Source: Gaeumannomyces sp. JS-464
Lineage: Eukaryota; Ascomycota; Sordariomycetes; Magnaporthales; Magnaporthaceae
Length of the DNA stretch: 64,000 bases
Assembly: GCA_002197995.1 (NCBI GenBank)
Contig: NGZR01000001.1
Span: forward strand, 3,100,001-3,164,000
Direction of reading: 5' to 3'
The position numbers and the translations under genes are program-made. The notes under the pieces were generated by a model. It was not told the origin of the DNA. It worked only from the letters and a program-made list of their open reading frames with translations, and made no database searches. The stretch's first letter is position 1. Every line of letters begins with the position of its first letter. Below are positions 32,024 to 45,100 of this stretch, piece by piece.

Positions 32024-32667
32024 TCACGGAACCACCTCCCTCATCTCCAGCATGTCCCACGTCGGCTTGGGCTTCGCCATGTCCTGCCCAATGTCGTAGC
32101 GCCCAGCACTAAACTTGGCAGCGACGTATTTCTTGCCCGTCTCCTCGATCCTGTGCCAGTCCAGGACCACATCCGCGCCGACGCAGCCCCCGTCCCCCGG
32201 ATGGCCTCCAGGCCCTGCTGGATCCACGTCCAGCACCTCCAGCCGGGCTGGTCCTGCACGAGCGGGCTATCCCGCAGGATTTGGACGAGCCGCGCCTCGT
32301 TCGTGACGCTGGCGACGACCAAGCGCGCTAGGAGAGGGACTGCGCTGCGGACATCTTCGACTGGTAGCTCGTCGTACTCCCACCCCCTGATAGGGTGGTT
32401 TTTAACCTGGAGCTGCGTGCCTGGTGACGGTGGCCCTTGTTGCTTCTCCTTCCTGGGTCCGATCAGGAAGGCCCAGTGGTAGCTTCGGAAATCGTCCTCA
32501 TCAGCTTGACATTTTACCACAAGCGGGGGAATAGAATCTCGGGTTTACCGTGCCTCCCCATCATCGCCATGGCCGGAGGGATAGAGGGCAACGTAGAGCT
32601 TCTTTCTCTTCTTCGTTTGAAACGGGCAAATGATCTTTTGCAGAATGGAGGACGGCGTGGGCGGCAT
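32024..32667 (-). pseudogene. Fungal hypothetical protein (DUF6914-like), copy B, disrupted
   Basis: This paralogue of copy A has the same order of blocks: K-K-L-Y-V-A-L-Y-P-S-G, Y-H-W-A-F-L-I-G-P-R, L-L-A-R-L-V-V-A, S-P-L-V-Q-D-Q-P-G-W, V-L-D-W-H-R-I and W-D-M-L. An in-frame TAA (near 32545, after G-E-A-R) and a 1-nt loss in a G run near 32200 interrupt it. The upstream ATG at 32665-32667 opens the first frame but adds about 24 residues that copy A lacks. It has no intron where copy A has one. Copy B is probably dead because of the stop; the frame break alone could be an assembly error. Confidence 0.65.
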
Positions 32668-33191
32668 GGCGGACATGGGAAGTTGGAACAAGGGCTGGAA
32701 GCGGGCAGTCAATGATAGAAGATGGCCAGAAGAGAGAACAGGGAGAGAAACAGGCAGATGGGGCAAATTGTAAAAATACTAAGGAGGGCGCATCACCGAA
32801 ACCAACAACTACCCTGGCGGCTATCGCGGGGGGCCATCGCCAGCAGCGGCTGGGTTGGGCGCTTAGCTAACCAGTCCAGACGCGGCGCAGACGCGGCGCA
32901 GACGCAGGGCAGGGTCGTCGATTCGGGCCTTCCAACGTATTGAAGAAGGTCCACATGTAGTTGGCCAGGAGCTGGGATCTGGGTAACTCCATCACACGCC
33001 GTTCCGCACGGTTTTGACGAAATGTCCAGGTGCCTGGAAATGTTGTCTTATTGATTGTATTAATTATCAAGCAGGCCTGATTGATGGCCAGGGAATTCCG
33101 AGTCCCACAACGGACCCATATAATCAAGGAGCGTGGATATAAACACCAAACACAAAAAAACCAACCCACCATCACCAACCTCGCATCCCGC
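32668..33191. other. Intergenic region with a short tandem repeat
   Basis: No gene recognised. Three tandem 11-bp units (CAGACGCGGCG, twice exact and once diverged) occupy 32877-32909. Confidence 0.5.
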
Positions 33192-33674
33192 CTACGCGCA
33201 CAGCGTCAGCGTCACGCTCCGCGACGACGTGCACACCTTCACCTGGCTGCCGGCGGGGGGCGTCCCCTGCGGCCACTCGATCCTGGGGCACGAGGGCTCG
33301 TCGCTCGCGACGACGAGGTTGCTCCCCGGGAGCGCGTTCCCGAAGACGCTGCTCAGGTCGTACCAGACCTTGTCGCCGTCGAGGTTGTAGGCGTACACGA
33401 GCTGCGGGCTGCCGTTGAAGAGGCCGTCGGGCGCGCGCGTGACCTTGAGGGCGCGCCCGCCCGTCCGGGGGTCGCGCTGGAAGCCCTCGGCGTAGTAGCC
33501 GCCGCCGGCGCCGAGCGTGTAGCCCGGCGACACCTCGGAGCCCACGGCCCAGACGGTGACGGTGAACGGGCACTTGTTGAGCACGCGCGCGACGGGGCCC
33601 GAGCCCGTGCCCGTCGCGGCCGCGAGCGGCGCCGCAAGGGCGAGGAGGGTGGCTGTGGCGGTGGAGGCGTGCAT
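33192..33674 (-). CDS. Secreted BYS1-domain protein
   Basis: The intact single-exon 160-aa product has a signal peptide (about residues 1-20, A-rich, ending L-A-A-A). A small beta-rich domain follows that matches the BYS1 / antigenic thaumatin-like family: V-L-N-K-C-P-F-T-V-T-V-W-A-V-G near residue 30, G-Y-Y-A-E-G-F in the middle, and C-P-R-I-E-W-P and V-T-L-T-L-C-A at the end. Four cysteines after the signal peptide could form two disulphides. Members are secreted or wall-associated and often expressed in particular growth phases; the molecular role is unknown. The ATG at 33674 opens the signal peptide. Confidence 0.85.
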   Translation of the reverse strand: MHASTATATLLALAAPLAAATGTGSGPVARVLNKCPFTVTVWAVGSEVSPGYTLGAGGGYYAEGFQRDPRTGGRALKVTRAPDGLFNGSPQLVYAYNLDGDKVWYDLSSVFGNALPGSNLVVASDEPSCPRIEWPQGTPPAGSQVKVCTSSRSVTLTLCA

Positions 33675-36190
33675 TCTTGTGTTGTTGTTGGAAAGATGGG
33701 AGATGGCCGAGTTGCCTTGTTTGTTTGTTTGTAAGATCTTTTATTTATGAGCGAGTGAGGAGATCAGGTGGTATTGCCTTGAGTCTGTCCAGGAGGGCTG
33801 ATGATCTTGGACACCATCACCGTTCCTCAGCCGGGGAACCATGGCCCCTTTTATGGTTGGGCCACCTCGCAAGCTCACGTTCCTTCCATGTGCGGTTCAT
33901 GGGATATTGCTGTCGCCTGCTCCTCGACAGGCCGTTCGTCATCAGGGCGGTGGCTGGAAGCGAGACACACGAGGTCATCGGCCGGCGTTGGACGTCGTGG
34001 TGCGGTACCCAGCCGACGCGGCCCTTTTCCCCGCGCGCCGTTCCATTCCAGCCCTGCAGGATCAACCCACAATGATACCCAATATAGAACCAAAAGGCAA
34101 GCTGCCTAGGCAGTCACTCGCGATGTGACGTATCGCGGCCCTACGTTCTTTGTGTGCTCTCCCCCCGTTTCCGGGCACGTCGTCGAGGTTATCTGTAATA
34201 CGAAGCACTGCATCGATATATTTTTTTTCCCGCATCCTGCAATGCAGTGTCCCCCCTCGCGGGCGCAGCGTCACAACTCGCATGGTCTCGACAGCCAAGA
34301 GCCTGCCGGCATCCGTGGTAGGAATCGAAGGCGCACATCTTCTCCGGAATGCGCGGGATGCTCACCTGATTTTCTGTCACGGACATTGGCACTGTCTGGT
34401 GTAAGCGTGCGCTGTCAAATCCTTGTGTACTATACACACCGCAGCTCGCAGCTCGGGCGCTGCGAGCGAGTGCCGGCGGCCGGCGGTTGTCTTGACTGCG
34501 GAATGGGCGGCGGTGGGGAGAAGAAGCCTGGCGCGTCTGCGGCTGACGGTCGCGGATACGAGAATGTTACGTAGGAGGTGCGGTTCCCCAAATGGCCGAT
34601 GGCGTTCCGGCGTCCCTCGATGCTATATTGGTGGGGGTGTCATCTGATCGATGACGGCGGTTGCCGATCGGGTTTCCAACAAGAGACCACGCCAAATTTG
34701 GTTTCTGCTTTCCTTCAGCTCAGGGTATGGTACTTGTTTGGAGGTGTTGCCTGATGCTGCTCATCAAACTAGTGGCCAGTTGGTGGTGTAAACCCCCTCT
34801 GAGGTTGGCTTCATCATCTTGGCCCGAAATCAACCTTGGACGGGCCGCCGGCCTGTAAGCACGCCAACAGACGCTAGAATCGCGGTACCAACGGTGGGCA
34901 GAACATTTGATCTCCACCCCACAGAGCAGCTGAGAATAGCCGCATGGTACCCGGCATCCTCCCCCAACCGAGCAACCCAGAAGCAGCTAGCGCCTTTATT
35001 CCCCGAGCTGTTGGGCTGCAATCCATCCCGCCAAGCATTTCCCATCTTCGTATTCAAGGTCAAGAAATGCGGGGGGCGGTACATACCCGTGGCGCCCCAT
35101 CTACCATCCCGTGATGCCCCCCTCACTCTCCCCCGGATTCCTTAACTTCTCTTTTGCTGTACCGCAAGGACCAGAAAGGGGGGTGGTTGCACATCTGCCG
35201 AGCGTGCGACATATGGCATATTCCATCCCTCGACGACAAAAAAAAAACATGTCACCACAACGGGAAATGGCACAAAGTTACCAAGCATGGTACGGTTACA
35301 GTGCCTGACAACAAACGGGAACTCACAACTGAGAAGCGTAGCGCAAGGGCAATCAAGTTTACCCGTTCTGCGCATCAGCCCAGCCTCCCACCCGGGCAAA
35401 CAAGTCTGACCGACCCGCTTCAAAGGCTGCTCAGCTCTGTTATTGTGGTACGGCCAATTACGCCTACCTGCCCGCCTACCTGCCTGCTTGTCCGCCCGTC
35501 TGCCTGGCCCTTTTGGGGTCACGAGAGACTGAGGGGTTTTTTTCGAGCGAGCCGCGCTTCGTGTCTGTAGACGATTCTTTCTGGAAGATGCGGTGTGGTG
35601 TCACGTCGGGCCACGCTTTCTCGTATTTGCTGCGTCCTTCGGCTTCTTTGGTGCAACAGGCAGCATCGTCCTGTCTGTGCCAGGGCCCGATGTCGCCATC
35701 GACGGGGCAGATTAGTTGTCCGTCGAAAGCAGCCCGAAAGTACCATTCTCCAGATGGCGCTGTCACCAAGTTCATGCGCAAAAGTGGCACAAGAAACCAG
35801 TGCCGGCCTTGCACCGGCACCCAAAGGCAGAAACCAGGTGCTTTGGGGTGAAAATGCAAGCCATGTATGTGCTTGGTTGGCCTCGATCCCGACGTAAACC
35901 TCATACAATTTTATGCCGTCACTACCTATCCAACAGCCGTACCCGAAGTTCTAGGGAAAATGCAACGAGGAAACAGAAACAGGTGTGGAGAGTAGAGAGA
36001 AACAAGTACTCTGGTAGGAGAAAAGACGCCGTCGTAAACATGCTCGTAAAACGCTCCCATCCATCGTGATTACCGCCACCTTCAAGAGGTAGTCTTCGAA
36101 CAAAATACCATCTCAAGATCCAGATGCTTTGTCCTCCTCCTCCTTCTTCTTCTTCCCCCGCCGCCCAGGCTTCGCCTTCCCGCCCACACT
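33675..36190. other. Gene-poor interval between BYS1 and VPS13
   Basis: No frame on either strand shows a domain or a plausible intron chain over 2.5 kb. There are GTTT and CCTG-type short simple repeats (about 33718-33732 and 35460-35510). The left part should hold the BYS1 promoter, and the right edge the VPS13 terminator. Confidence 0.4.
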
Positions 36191-39100
36191 CTACTCGAGC
36201 GCCCTTGAACGGCGATTGAACTCCTCCACCGCGACCGCGACGCTCCTGTACAGGAACGCCCGCCCGCTCTCCTCGCCCACCGGGATGAACGGCCCGTTAG
36301 CCCCGCCCCTCAGCGACAGGCTCAGCCCTGTGCGCTCTTTGGAGATGGTCTGGATGTCCTTGAGCGGAATGTCCCACTCGGCCGTCAGCCGCCGGCTGCG
36401 GATGAGCAGGATGCGCGCGTACGTCACAATCACCACCACGTCCTCCCGAGGCAGCTCCACGTGCGCCACGTACTCCTCGTCAAAGTACTGCCATTGTCCA
36501 CCTGCTTGAGCCACGACTGGCCCAGCGCCTCGCGTTGGCTGTAGGGCCGCACGATGCCGTCGCGCGAGATGAAGCGCGTCAGTCGCACCCGGTCGAGCTC
36601 GGACCCATCAAAAACAGTCGTCGTGTTGCGGATGCCCTCCGACACGTTGGAAGCCAGGTCCAGCACCCCGATCACAGGCTTCGTCGTCAGGCCCAGGACG
36701 CCTTTGCCGACGCCCTTGAAGAAGCCGAGAGCGCCCTCCTGCTCCGCCCCTTCGAGCGGTTTGCGCGCGAGCCCGCCCACTGCTGACCCGACCGAGGTGA
36801 AGAGCGAATTGGCGCCCGTCGTGACACCATAGAGCGCATGCTTCGGCCGGTTGCGTGCTCGGCTGATACGCCTGCGGTCCTGGAACTGCTTGTCCAGCGT
36901 CGCGGCTGCGAGGCCCTTGGAGATGGAACCCGTGAACTTGGAGAATGAGTCAGAAAAGCCATAGACAGTCTTCTTCGCGAAAGAAGCCGCGCCACGCGCC
37001 AAGCCCACTCCAATATCCTCGGGCCGGTCTGACATGATGAGCCCCTGGTATGGCTCGTAGAAGACGTCTGCCACACCAGAGCTGATGTTGTTGAACAGGC
37101 CCACGGGGTTGCCGAGGAAGTCAGCCGAACCAAGAATCTTGTGCACCTGATAGAGTGCCTCTTGACTGTAGTGGTTCGACACGTTCTGTATCAGCAGCGG
37201 GATAGAAACCCGCACGTTTTCCAGCATGAGAGCATTCAGCCGAAGCGGCGCGTCATTGACGTTTCCGATGGCCATGGTCATGACATTGAGGAAGAACATG
37301 AGCGGGTTCCGCGAAGACGTCTTGTCTTCGGCGTTGATGCGCTCGGTGCGCACAAACGAGAGGTCGAGCTGCATCGGCTGGATGTTCAGCAGCTCAAAGT
37401 ATATGTCCTGCGCTGCCTGCTGCTGCCTGGGCTCTGGGATGTCCACGCTGTCGTCGCACAGCTTGCCCTCGTCCTCTTCCGTCTCCCAGGCAGCCCCGGG
37501 AACCTTGGAGTAGTCGAGGACCGCGTACACAAAGTCCTCGTCCAGATCAACCGTCATCTGTTGGAGAAGGACGGTGGCGTACTTGATGTACAGCACCCCG
37601 TACGAGTCGTCTTTTACGCGCGTCACCATTGCATGGAGGATCGCACCCTTGCTGAGCGACGGGTGGGCGTCAATCTCCTGCGCTCTCTTGGGGACGACGC
37701 TGGGATACAAGATCATCGGAAAGATGCCCCCGTACAATTGGTTGTCGATCTGGATCCACTTGACGGCCAGGCTGACCGTCTGGTACAACGGCGACTCGCT
37801 GTAACGGAGTAGGACGTCGCGGAGCGTGACATAGGCGAGCTCCTTCAGCTGTGAGTTGATCAGCGATATGCCAATGCCCGCAAGTTTCAACTGCGCCTGG
37901 AAGGTAGTGCCGACGTCCTGGCTCTTGACTTCGAACCCGCCATCCGTGCTCATGCTCGACTGCGTGTTCGTACGGCGCAGGCCCGATTTTTGCCGGTATA
38001 GACTCTTGGACTGCTTGAAATTGCTCAAGATGAGCGTCTGGGTAGGTCCCTCTGCGGCGACGTTGATGTCGATGATCTTGGCCTGGCCCGACGGCGCCAC
38101 AAACTTCATCGGCACGAGGTTGCCTATCTCGACGAGCTTGACGTGCCGCTCCTTGCCAAAGGCGCTGATGACAACTTCTCTGTGCTTGGCGGCCGGAAAG
38201 TCCCAGGCGTAGGGCATTATGCTGCGCGGAGGGAGGCGGTATCTTATCTGCCGCCAGCCTGACCTGTCCTCCTCGCCGTCCTCGTCCACGTTGGGGTTGG
38301 CTTGGTAGAAGGTGAACTCGGTGTCGCTCTCGTTGCGCATGCTGAACGGCCAATTCTTGGTCTCCATGCTTAGCGTAACGAAGATGGTGGCGTCCTCCAT
38401 GAGGATTTCGGCCCGGATCAGCCGCTGTCGCTGCCCTGGCTTGGCGAGCTTGACGTGAGTCGTGCCAATGTCGGAAATATTAAAAGGAGATGTCCATTGG
38501 CTGTTGACGCCCGGGTAGCAGAGGCACAGCTGCTTGACCGATGTCCTCTGGAGGAAGTGCAGTGGCTGCAGCGCCCCGACTGTAGCGACATGAGGCTCGA
38601 CGAACTGGGCTCGCGGATGTTGATCTCGTCCCCTAGCTTGTTCTGCACGACGAATCTCGGAGCCAGGGTTACGACCTTGGTCATCTTGTATTTGCCTTCT
38701 CCAGACTGTACGGAGATGCCGACGTGAATCTCGGCGTTGCGACTGGTAGACTGCAGCACAACATCTGTAGTGCTACCGATGGCGTCGAAGCTTTGGTGTT
38801 TGCTCCATTCTGAGTCTCCCACTCTCAGTGATACGCGGTTGCGGTGGTCATCGTTTCCAAACGAAAACATTATCGGGAGTGTCTTGGGTCTGTTGCTCTC
38901 CGACACGTCGATGAGCTGACGTCCTCCAGAGCCGGGCGCGGCCTTCGCGTGCTGCATGAAGCCCCTGGACCGGATGTTGACGTCAAGGCCAGTCTTGTTG
39001 AGGATCACGTAGGGGCTGTAGACAGTCACCTTGAACGCGCCACCTCCGCTCGGGATCTTGTAATAGTGCATGCGCAAGTTCAGGTTCAGCCCCTGTTCGT

Positions 39101-42100
39101 CCCTACACGTCAAAGTCGTCTCCTTCTTGAAGTCATCTGTGCTGCCAGGGTTGATGATAGCAAACTCGCTGGGCTTGAAGACCGTGTCTTGCATATCCAC
39201 ACTCAGAAGCAGGAGGTGCGACAGCTCGACGACGTGGACCGGACTGACACCGCCCTTTCTAAGGAAGTTCGTCCAATCCTTCTTGGTGTTCTTGTCGTAT
39301 ATGCGGTACTTGAAGTCGTATGGAAGCAAATTCTCCAGCACGACCGGTGCTGACAGTTTGATCCGCATATAGGGGTAGATGCTAAAGTAGGATGAGAGAT
39401 TAGCAAGGAAATCGGCCATGGGGGAAAAGGATGTCGAACATACTTGGTCAGAGGGCTGCCCTTCTCAAAGGTGGCGTGCAGCTGGAAGTAAAAGGGGTCA
39501 CCCTGCTCCCCTTTACAGACCATAGTGCGCGTCGGTCGTTTGAGGAGGTCCTTCCACCACAGCGTCTCGGTCGACCATGAATAGCCGAAGCCCGAATCCG
39601 GACGCACCAAGAGCGACTTAAGGAACACGGCTCCCACCGGCGCGGGGCGCGCCTCACCCGGAGCTATCTTTTCGATCTTGAGCAGATGTCCCTCCTGGGC
39701 GTCGTAAACCCCGAGCTCGACAGGTATCTGCGTCTGATTCTCGACTAGGAGCGGCGACCGCAGCGTGACGTACTTCACGTTGTCCTTGCCAAGCGACACT
39801 TCCATGAGCATCCGATGAAGTACTTTTTCGGCCTTGGGCTTGAGGCCGTACAGAAACTCGCCCTCGCGGTTCAGTCGAATGTTCTTAACCGGGTCGAACC
39901 CACTTCCCTCGAGCTGCACTGAGACATTACTGGAGTTGGCCTCTGACATGAGGCTCTCGCGCATCTTCTCCCAATGCTCGAAGCTCCAAGGGGCTTCCTG
40001 CCCCTCCTCCAGCCTGAGGCTGATGTTTTCTTCCGACTTTGGGTTCTTAGCACTGACGATCACGTCGAACCCGGTGTAGTTGCGGATCTGGTACGGAGCC
40101 TTGACGTCGCGAGGCTTGCCCAACACCGTCCTCATCTGTGTGAGGAACGCAAAAGACTTGGACGCAAGAGCGATCGTCGCTGTCGTGATGGTCACGTCGA
40201 ATGTCTGTCTTGAAGTCACATCAACTGAGAGGAGCCCAGAGTCCTGGTCCCTGGCGACGCCAAACCCAACCTTCCAAGGCTCAAGCAGTGGCTCCCACGC
40301 TGACTTGGAGAAGTTGTAGACGTTGATGTAGATGTCGATAGCCGTCTCTGCCTTCAGGCTGCTGGACCAGTCCTCCGCCGAGGCGGTGAAGTCTTTGACG
40401 CTGAGATCTAGAATCGGCAGTTCGTGAAGATCGCCAATCAGGACGACCCGAATCCCATCGATGGTGGCGGTCAGAGACTCCCGTTTAGGGACTGGTTTGG
40501 ACACGTCATGCGGACCTCCCGATCCTTGCGGATGGCCTCTGTTGCTACCAGCGGTCGTGGCCGTCTTCGTCTTATTTGCTGCCAGAGTAGACTGGCCCTT
40601 TCCGCTGGCCGTGCGCTGCTTAAGACCAGCCTGCCGCAGCTGCTTTGCCTTCGCCTCTGCCGCGCTATCTTTCGGGTCTAACTGCTCGTTGCCAGAGAGC
40701 TCCGAGGCCTTTTGGATAATCTGGAGGGCGATGAGAATATCCCGTAGCGCGAGGCGCAGGATAAGGGGCTCGATGTCGATGTGGATGTTGGTCTCGGTAG
40801 GCTTTGAGCTGTCCATCGATAGCCGGATGGAAAAGTCGTCAATGATCCTTAGGCGAGACTCCTCGAAACGATCCATCCGGCAGAGATACATGCCAATCTC
40901 GGAGATCTGGAAGGTCAATGCGTGCTGCTGTGACAAAAGCACTTGCTTGGTGCCCAGCACTATCGCCTCCGAGCTGGGACTCAGGGGATTCGCGATCAGG
41001 ATGACTTGGGCGTCGACAACGTTAACACGGAAGGCAAGGTTTATGGTAGGCGTGGTCTCCGTCGGCGTCGTCGAGGGCTGCTGAATCTCACGGCTGATAC
41101 TACTCCTGCCAGATTTCTGCCCAGCAAATGCCACCTGCATCGAGTCGGCGTCCGATTCGTCAGGCGTTTCTATTGGACTTTGCAGCTCCTCAATAGGCAC
41201 CCCGGATTCTTCCACGGTAAGAGCGGTCGTGACGAAGCCCTGGAGCATGAAGAGGTAGTCCAGCGCAAAGATGACACGCGGGCTGTCGATGGCGACCATG
41301 GCAATCACATCGCGTACCTTGCCGCTTGTCATCGAGACGCTAGCCATGAACTGCTGCACCTTCTTGTTACGAGAGGTCATGATCTTCTTGAACTTGTTGT
41401 TCTCCTGGGATCGGCTGTCGTAGATGGTAAAGGAGTGGATGACGAACTCGGCCTCCAAAGCACCGTTTGCTTGCATCCGCAGCTTCAACTTGCTGTCGTC
41501 AAGTGAGAACCTGGACAGACTGGCTTGCTGGACATCCCCGATAGGCTTGTCCTCGAACCCGTTGATAAGCTCCAAGCCGATTGTGTGGACGTTGAACACC
41601 AGGTCGAGACGCGTCCATGTTTGTGACTGCATGCCGATCTCGGGACCAAGGTTGACAACGTCCTCGCCAGACGATCCACTGCTCTCGGACGACTGGGTCT
41701 TTGCCCTTTGCAGGGTTCCAGCGTCCACCTCCTTTTCGGCAGCCTCGTCGACATTCTGATCAGTGTCCCCGGCGAAAGCGGCGGGAACGGACCTCGAGAT
41801 TTCCAGGAGGAACCTAAGCTGGTGCTGGGTAACACGAAGATAGAAGTCCGTCATGTGGCCCTCTATCTCCAGGTCTGGCCGCTTGACGCCCTCCCTGTGC
41901 TCGGCGTACGTCATCTTGAAGCCAAAGTCGACGTGATCGATGAGCTCGAGCTCCTCTGACTGGTCTCCAGGGTAGTGGAAAAGCGATGTGAGCCTGATGT
42001 TCCTGATGCCAGCCGATAGCTTCTGTCCGATCTCTGAATTTTCCGAGTCGTCCAGCGGGGCGAACTTGTTCTGAGCGTAGATCTCTCCCAGGTAGGCCGT

Positions 42101-45100
42101 TATCAAATCCCGCTTCGGGTTGTTATTCATGACGACTCGTGGGAAGACAACGATGGGCGTCTTGACGACAACGTCAAACTTTATGCGGCTGTTGCTCTGC
42201 TGAAGCTGGGTTGCCTGGTTTGCTGCTGCCTGTCTGGCCGCGTTGAAGATGGCCTGCATCTTGCCAAACTTTACAAGGAAGGCGACAATCTTCCTGAAGG
42301 GCTCCTCCAGGAAATTGACCTTGACTGAGCCGGCGCGGAGATGGATCGATGAATCGTAGCCAGGGTACGACTTGGACTCGGAGTCGTAGGTCTCGTACCG
42401 GAAGTCCGCAAGGTCATCTCCTTGGATGGTGACGAGCTTGCGGAGGTTGGACTCCTCCGAGACGCCGAGGTTAACATCGTCAATCAGCGATAGATCTCCG
42501 AGTTTCGTCGAGACACGCATGGTCTTGCCCAGCATAAAGACTCCGACATCTGCGTGGTTGAACGACAGAGTTGCGAGACGGATGCCGTCGTTATTCAGAA
42601 TCATCCGAATACTCTTGAGGTCCACCTTCACCTTGATGGCGCCTGCCTGTTGCTGCTGCGGAGGCCCAGCCGTTTCAACAGTGATATCCACCTCAGACCC
42701 GTCGTCCGTGATGGCCTTCTGCGGCGCATTGTTGTTGTTATTAGCAAAGGTGATGAGGATGAAGTCCAGGAGCGTAAGGAGAGTCTTGCGGGTGACAATA
42801 AGGTTGATGGTGGACACGGCAACGTTGACGTTCGTCTCTACGCCTTCGTAGACCGACATGAACTCGGGCGACTCCTTGTTGACCCTAACAAACTTGACGT
42901 GCACAAGCTCGCGCTGCTGCTCCCGGTCCTCGATGTCGCCGGACGAGACGATAGACTTGAACTCGGCGGTGGGGTTGGACACAAAATCGTCCACGGTAAC
43001 CGAACCCAGCGAGACCTCGGCCACCATGTCGAACTGACGGATGAAATATTCCAGATCAAAGTTCTGCGCAACCAACTCGACTAGCAGCGCGTCGGCCTTC
43101 TTCCCGTCGGGGTCGCTACGGTACAGCGAACCACGGAGCTCATCGACGGCAAACTTGAGCTCGAACGTCCTCTGCTGCATCTTGAGTTGCTGGTTGACGG
43201 AGCCGTCACTGGCATCCTGGAATTCATCATCGTCGTCGCCCGCGTCGCTAAGCACGATGGCGGCCTGCTGTGTTGGTGCGAACGAGATTAGTTGTGATGA
43301 GCTCCTAGCGCGTGTTTTCCTGATCGCAGATCGGCTAGACACATTGCTCAAGAGGCGTGGTCTCTTGGGCCTCAACTCCGTCTCGGGCTGTGTGGGCTGC
43401 GGTTCGTTCCCTAGTTTCGGGATGGCAACGTTGATGATCTGCATGAGATTCTTGTACTTGGTGTCGGACGCAACCGCATGAAGGACGGGCATGTGGCCAG
43501 ATATCTTGACGCGAGTGAGGTTGGGGGCCTTGGGCATGATGGAAATGGCGACCACAAAATCGACATTGATCTTGTCCACCACATGCATCATCTTGGATTC
43601 GTCCCTCTGCATCAATTGGGCCTTTGTTTCCTCGATCGAAGTGCCGATGAGGAGCTGTGTTGAAGTGAGCTTGACCAGGAAACGATCGTACATCAACGAT
43701 TCTAGGCGCTTGAAGTCCTCTTCTGTGTAAGACTGGCTCTGCTTGGACTGAACATTTTTCATCGTGTCTTTGTCAACCAGCTCGCTGTTGACGCTGATGT
43801 GTCCGGCATCGAGGATGATGCATGTCGACTTCTCGGTCGTGATGCTCAGCGGGACGATGATGAGGGGCGCCTGAAGGTCGAGCTTGGCGTTGATGGTCTT
43901 GTGCTCCTCCAGGGCGAACTCGAGACCGGCACGCGTCTGCTCCCGGAGTCCTTCCACAGTGGCCCCGGCGGACTCCATGAGGGCCGTGATGGACTCCATG
44001 TGCCTCTCCGGTGGCCTGAAGAAGTCGACAACCCCGACGACGATATTGGGGTTCCATACGATCTCCAGCGGGTTCAGCTTTGCCGTGACTGCAATATCGC
44101 CCTGGCCGTCGAGAGGGTTCTGCTCAACCTGGAGCTGGAAAAAGGCCTCCTCCTCGTGCTTCTCGAGCTCAACAATCGACAAGCGCTTCTTCCTCCTAGT
44201 ATCTGGGGCATCCTTAACCCTGACGATCTCGGGGAAGAATGTGTTGGGCGTTGTGCCGTCGTTAACTCTGAGTCCGCCCAGGCCCAAGTCAAGAAAGACC
44301 GAGTCCACCCTCTTGATGGCCTTCGCCTTGAAGAGGTCGAAATGGAGGCTGACGAGATCTCGAGTTTTGCCGTGGGGGTTCTGTTTGAGCGTCAGACTTC
44401 CCATGCTAAGAGAAGCCTCGATTTGCAATTTCACAGTCTCCCGCGGCTCGTCGATCGCATCGGCAAGCGCCGTCTTCTCGTCCCAGTCGATGACTTCGTA
44501 CAGCTCCTTCCTTTGCTCCTCTGTGATCTTGGTGTTCTCCGCATCCCCAGTAGGCTGCTGCTCTGTCGCAGGCTTAGCGCCCCAGACCCAGGCGAGCCAT
44601 CCCTGCTGCTCTTCCTGTTTTGGGGGCTGGTTCTTCAGTGCGGCGGCGTTCTCCTTCTTTAGCTGATTTCGCGCCAGGGACCGCCAGAAGCGCAAGTCTT
44701 CGTAGTCGAGCTTCTGCTCGAGTTTTGTGATTTCTTCGTTGTCATCAGGTTCGAGGTTCGGGTTCTGCTTCCGCTTCTTGAACAGCTCGATGTACCGCAA
44801 GCGGTCATCGCGACGCTCCTTGAAGTAGCCCCACGACCATCGGCGATTCCTCTCGTGGATCTTGGCTAGTACTGCATTGCCGGCAAACTGGAACCAGGCC
44901 CTCGGATCCTCCTTGGGTGTGACGCCCTTGGGCTGGTACTTTTTGTACTCCTGATGGCGGATGAAGTAGTGGAACAGGTCCGCCATCATCAGCCCGTCCC
45001 GGTACTGATCGTCATCGAGTACCAGGCCTATTTCGTCGAACAGCAGATTTGCTTTGAATTTTGGTACTTCGGTCTTTCCGGATTTGTCCAGCTCGATCTT

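Noticed and set aside
32877..32909. Possible CRISPR-like or regulatory repeat
   Set aside because: Three 11-bp tandem units without spacers in a eukaryotic intergenic region; an ordinary minisatellite.
33081..33734. 217-codon plus-strand frame over the BYS1 gene
   Set aside because: Antisense shadow of a GC-rich gene. The minus strand has the signal peptide, domain and cysteines.
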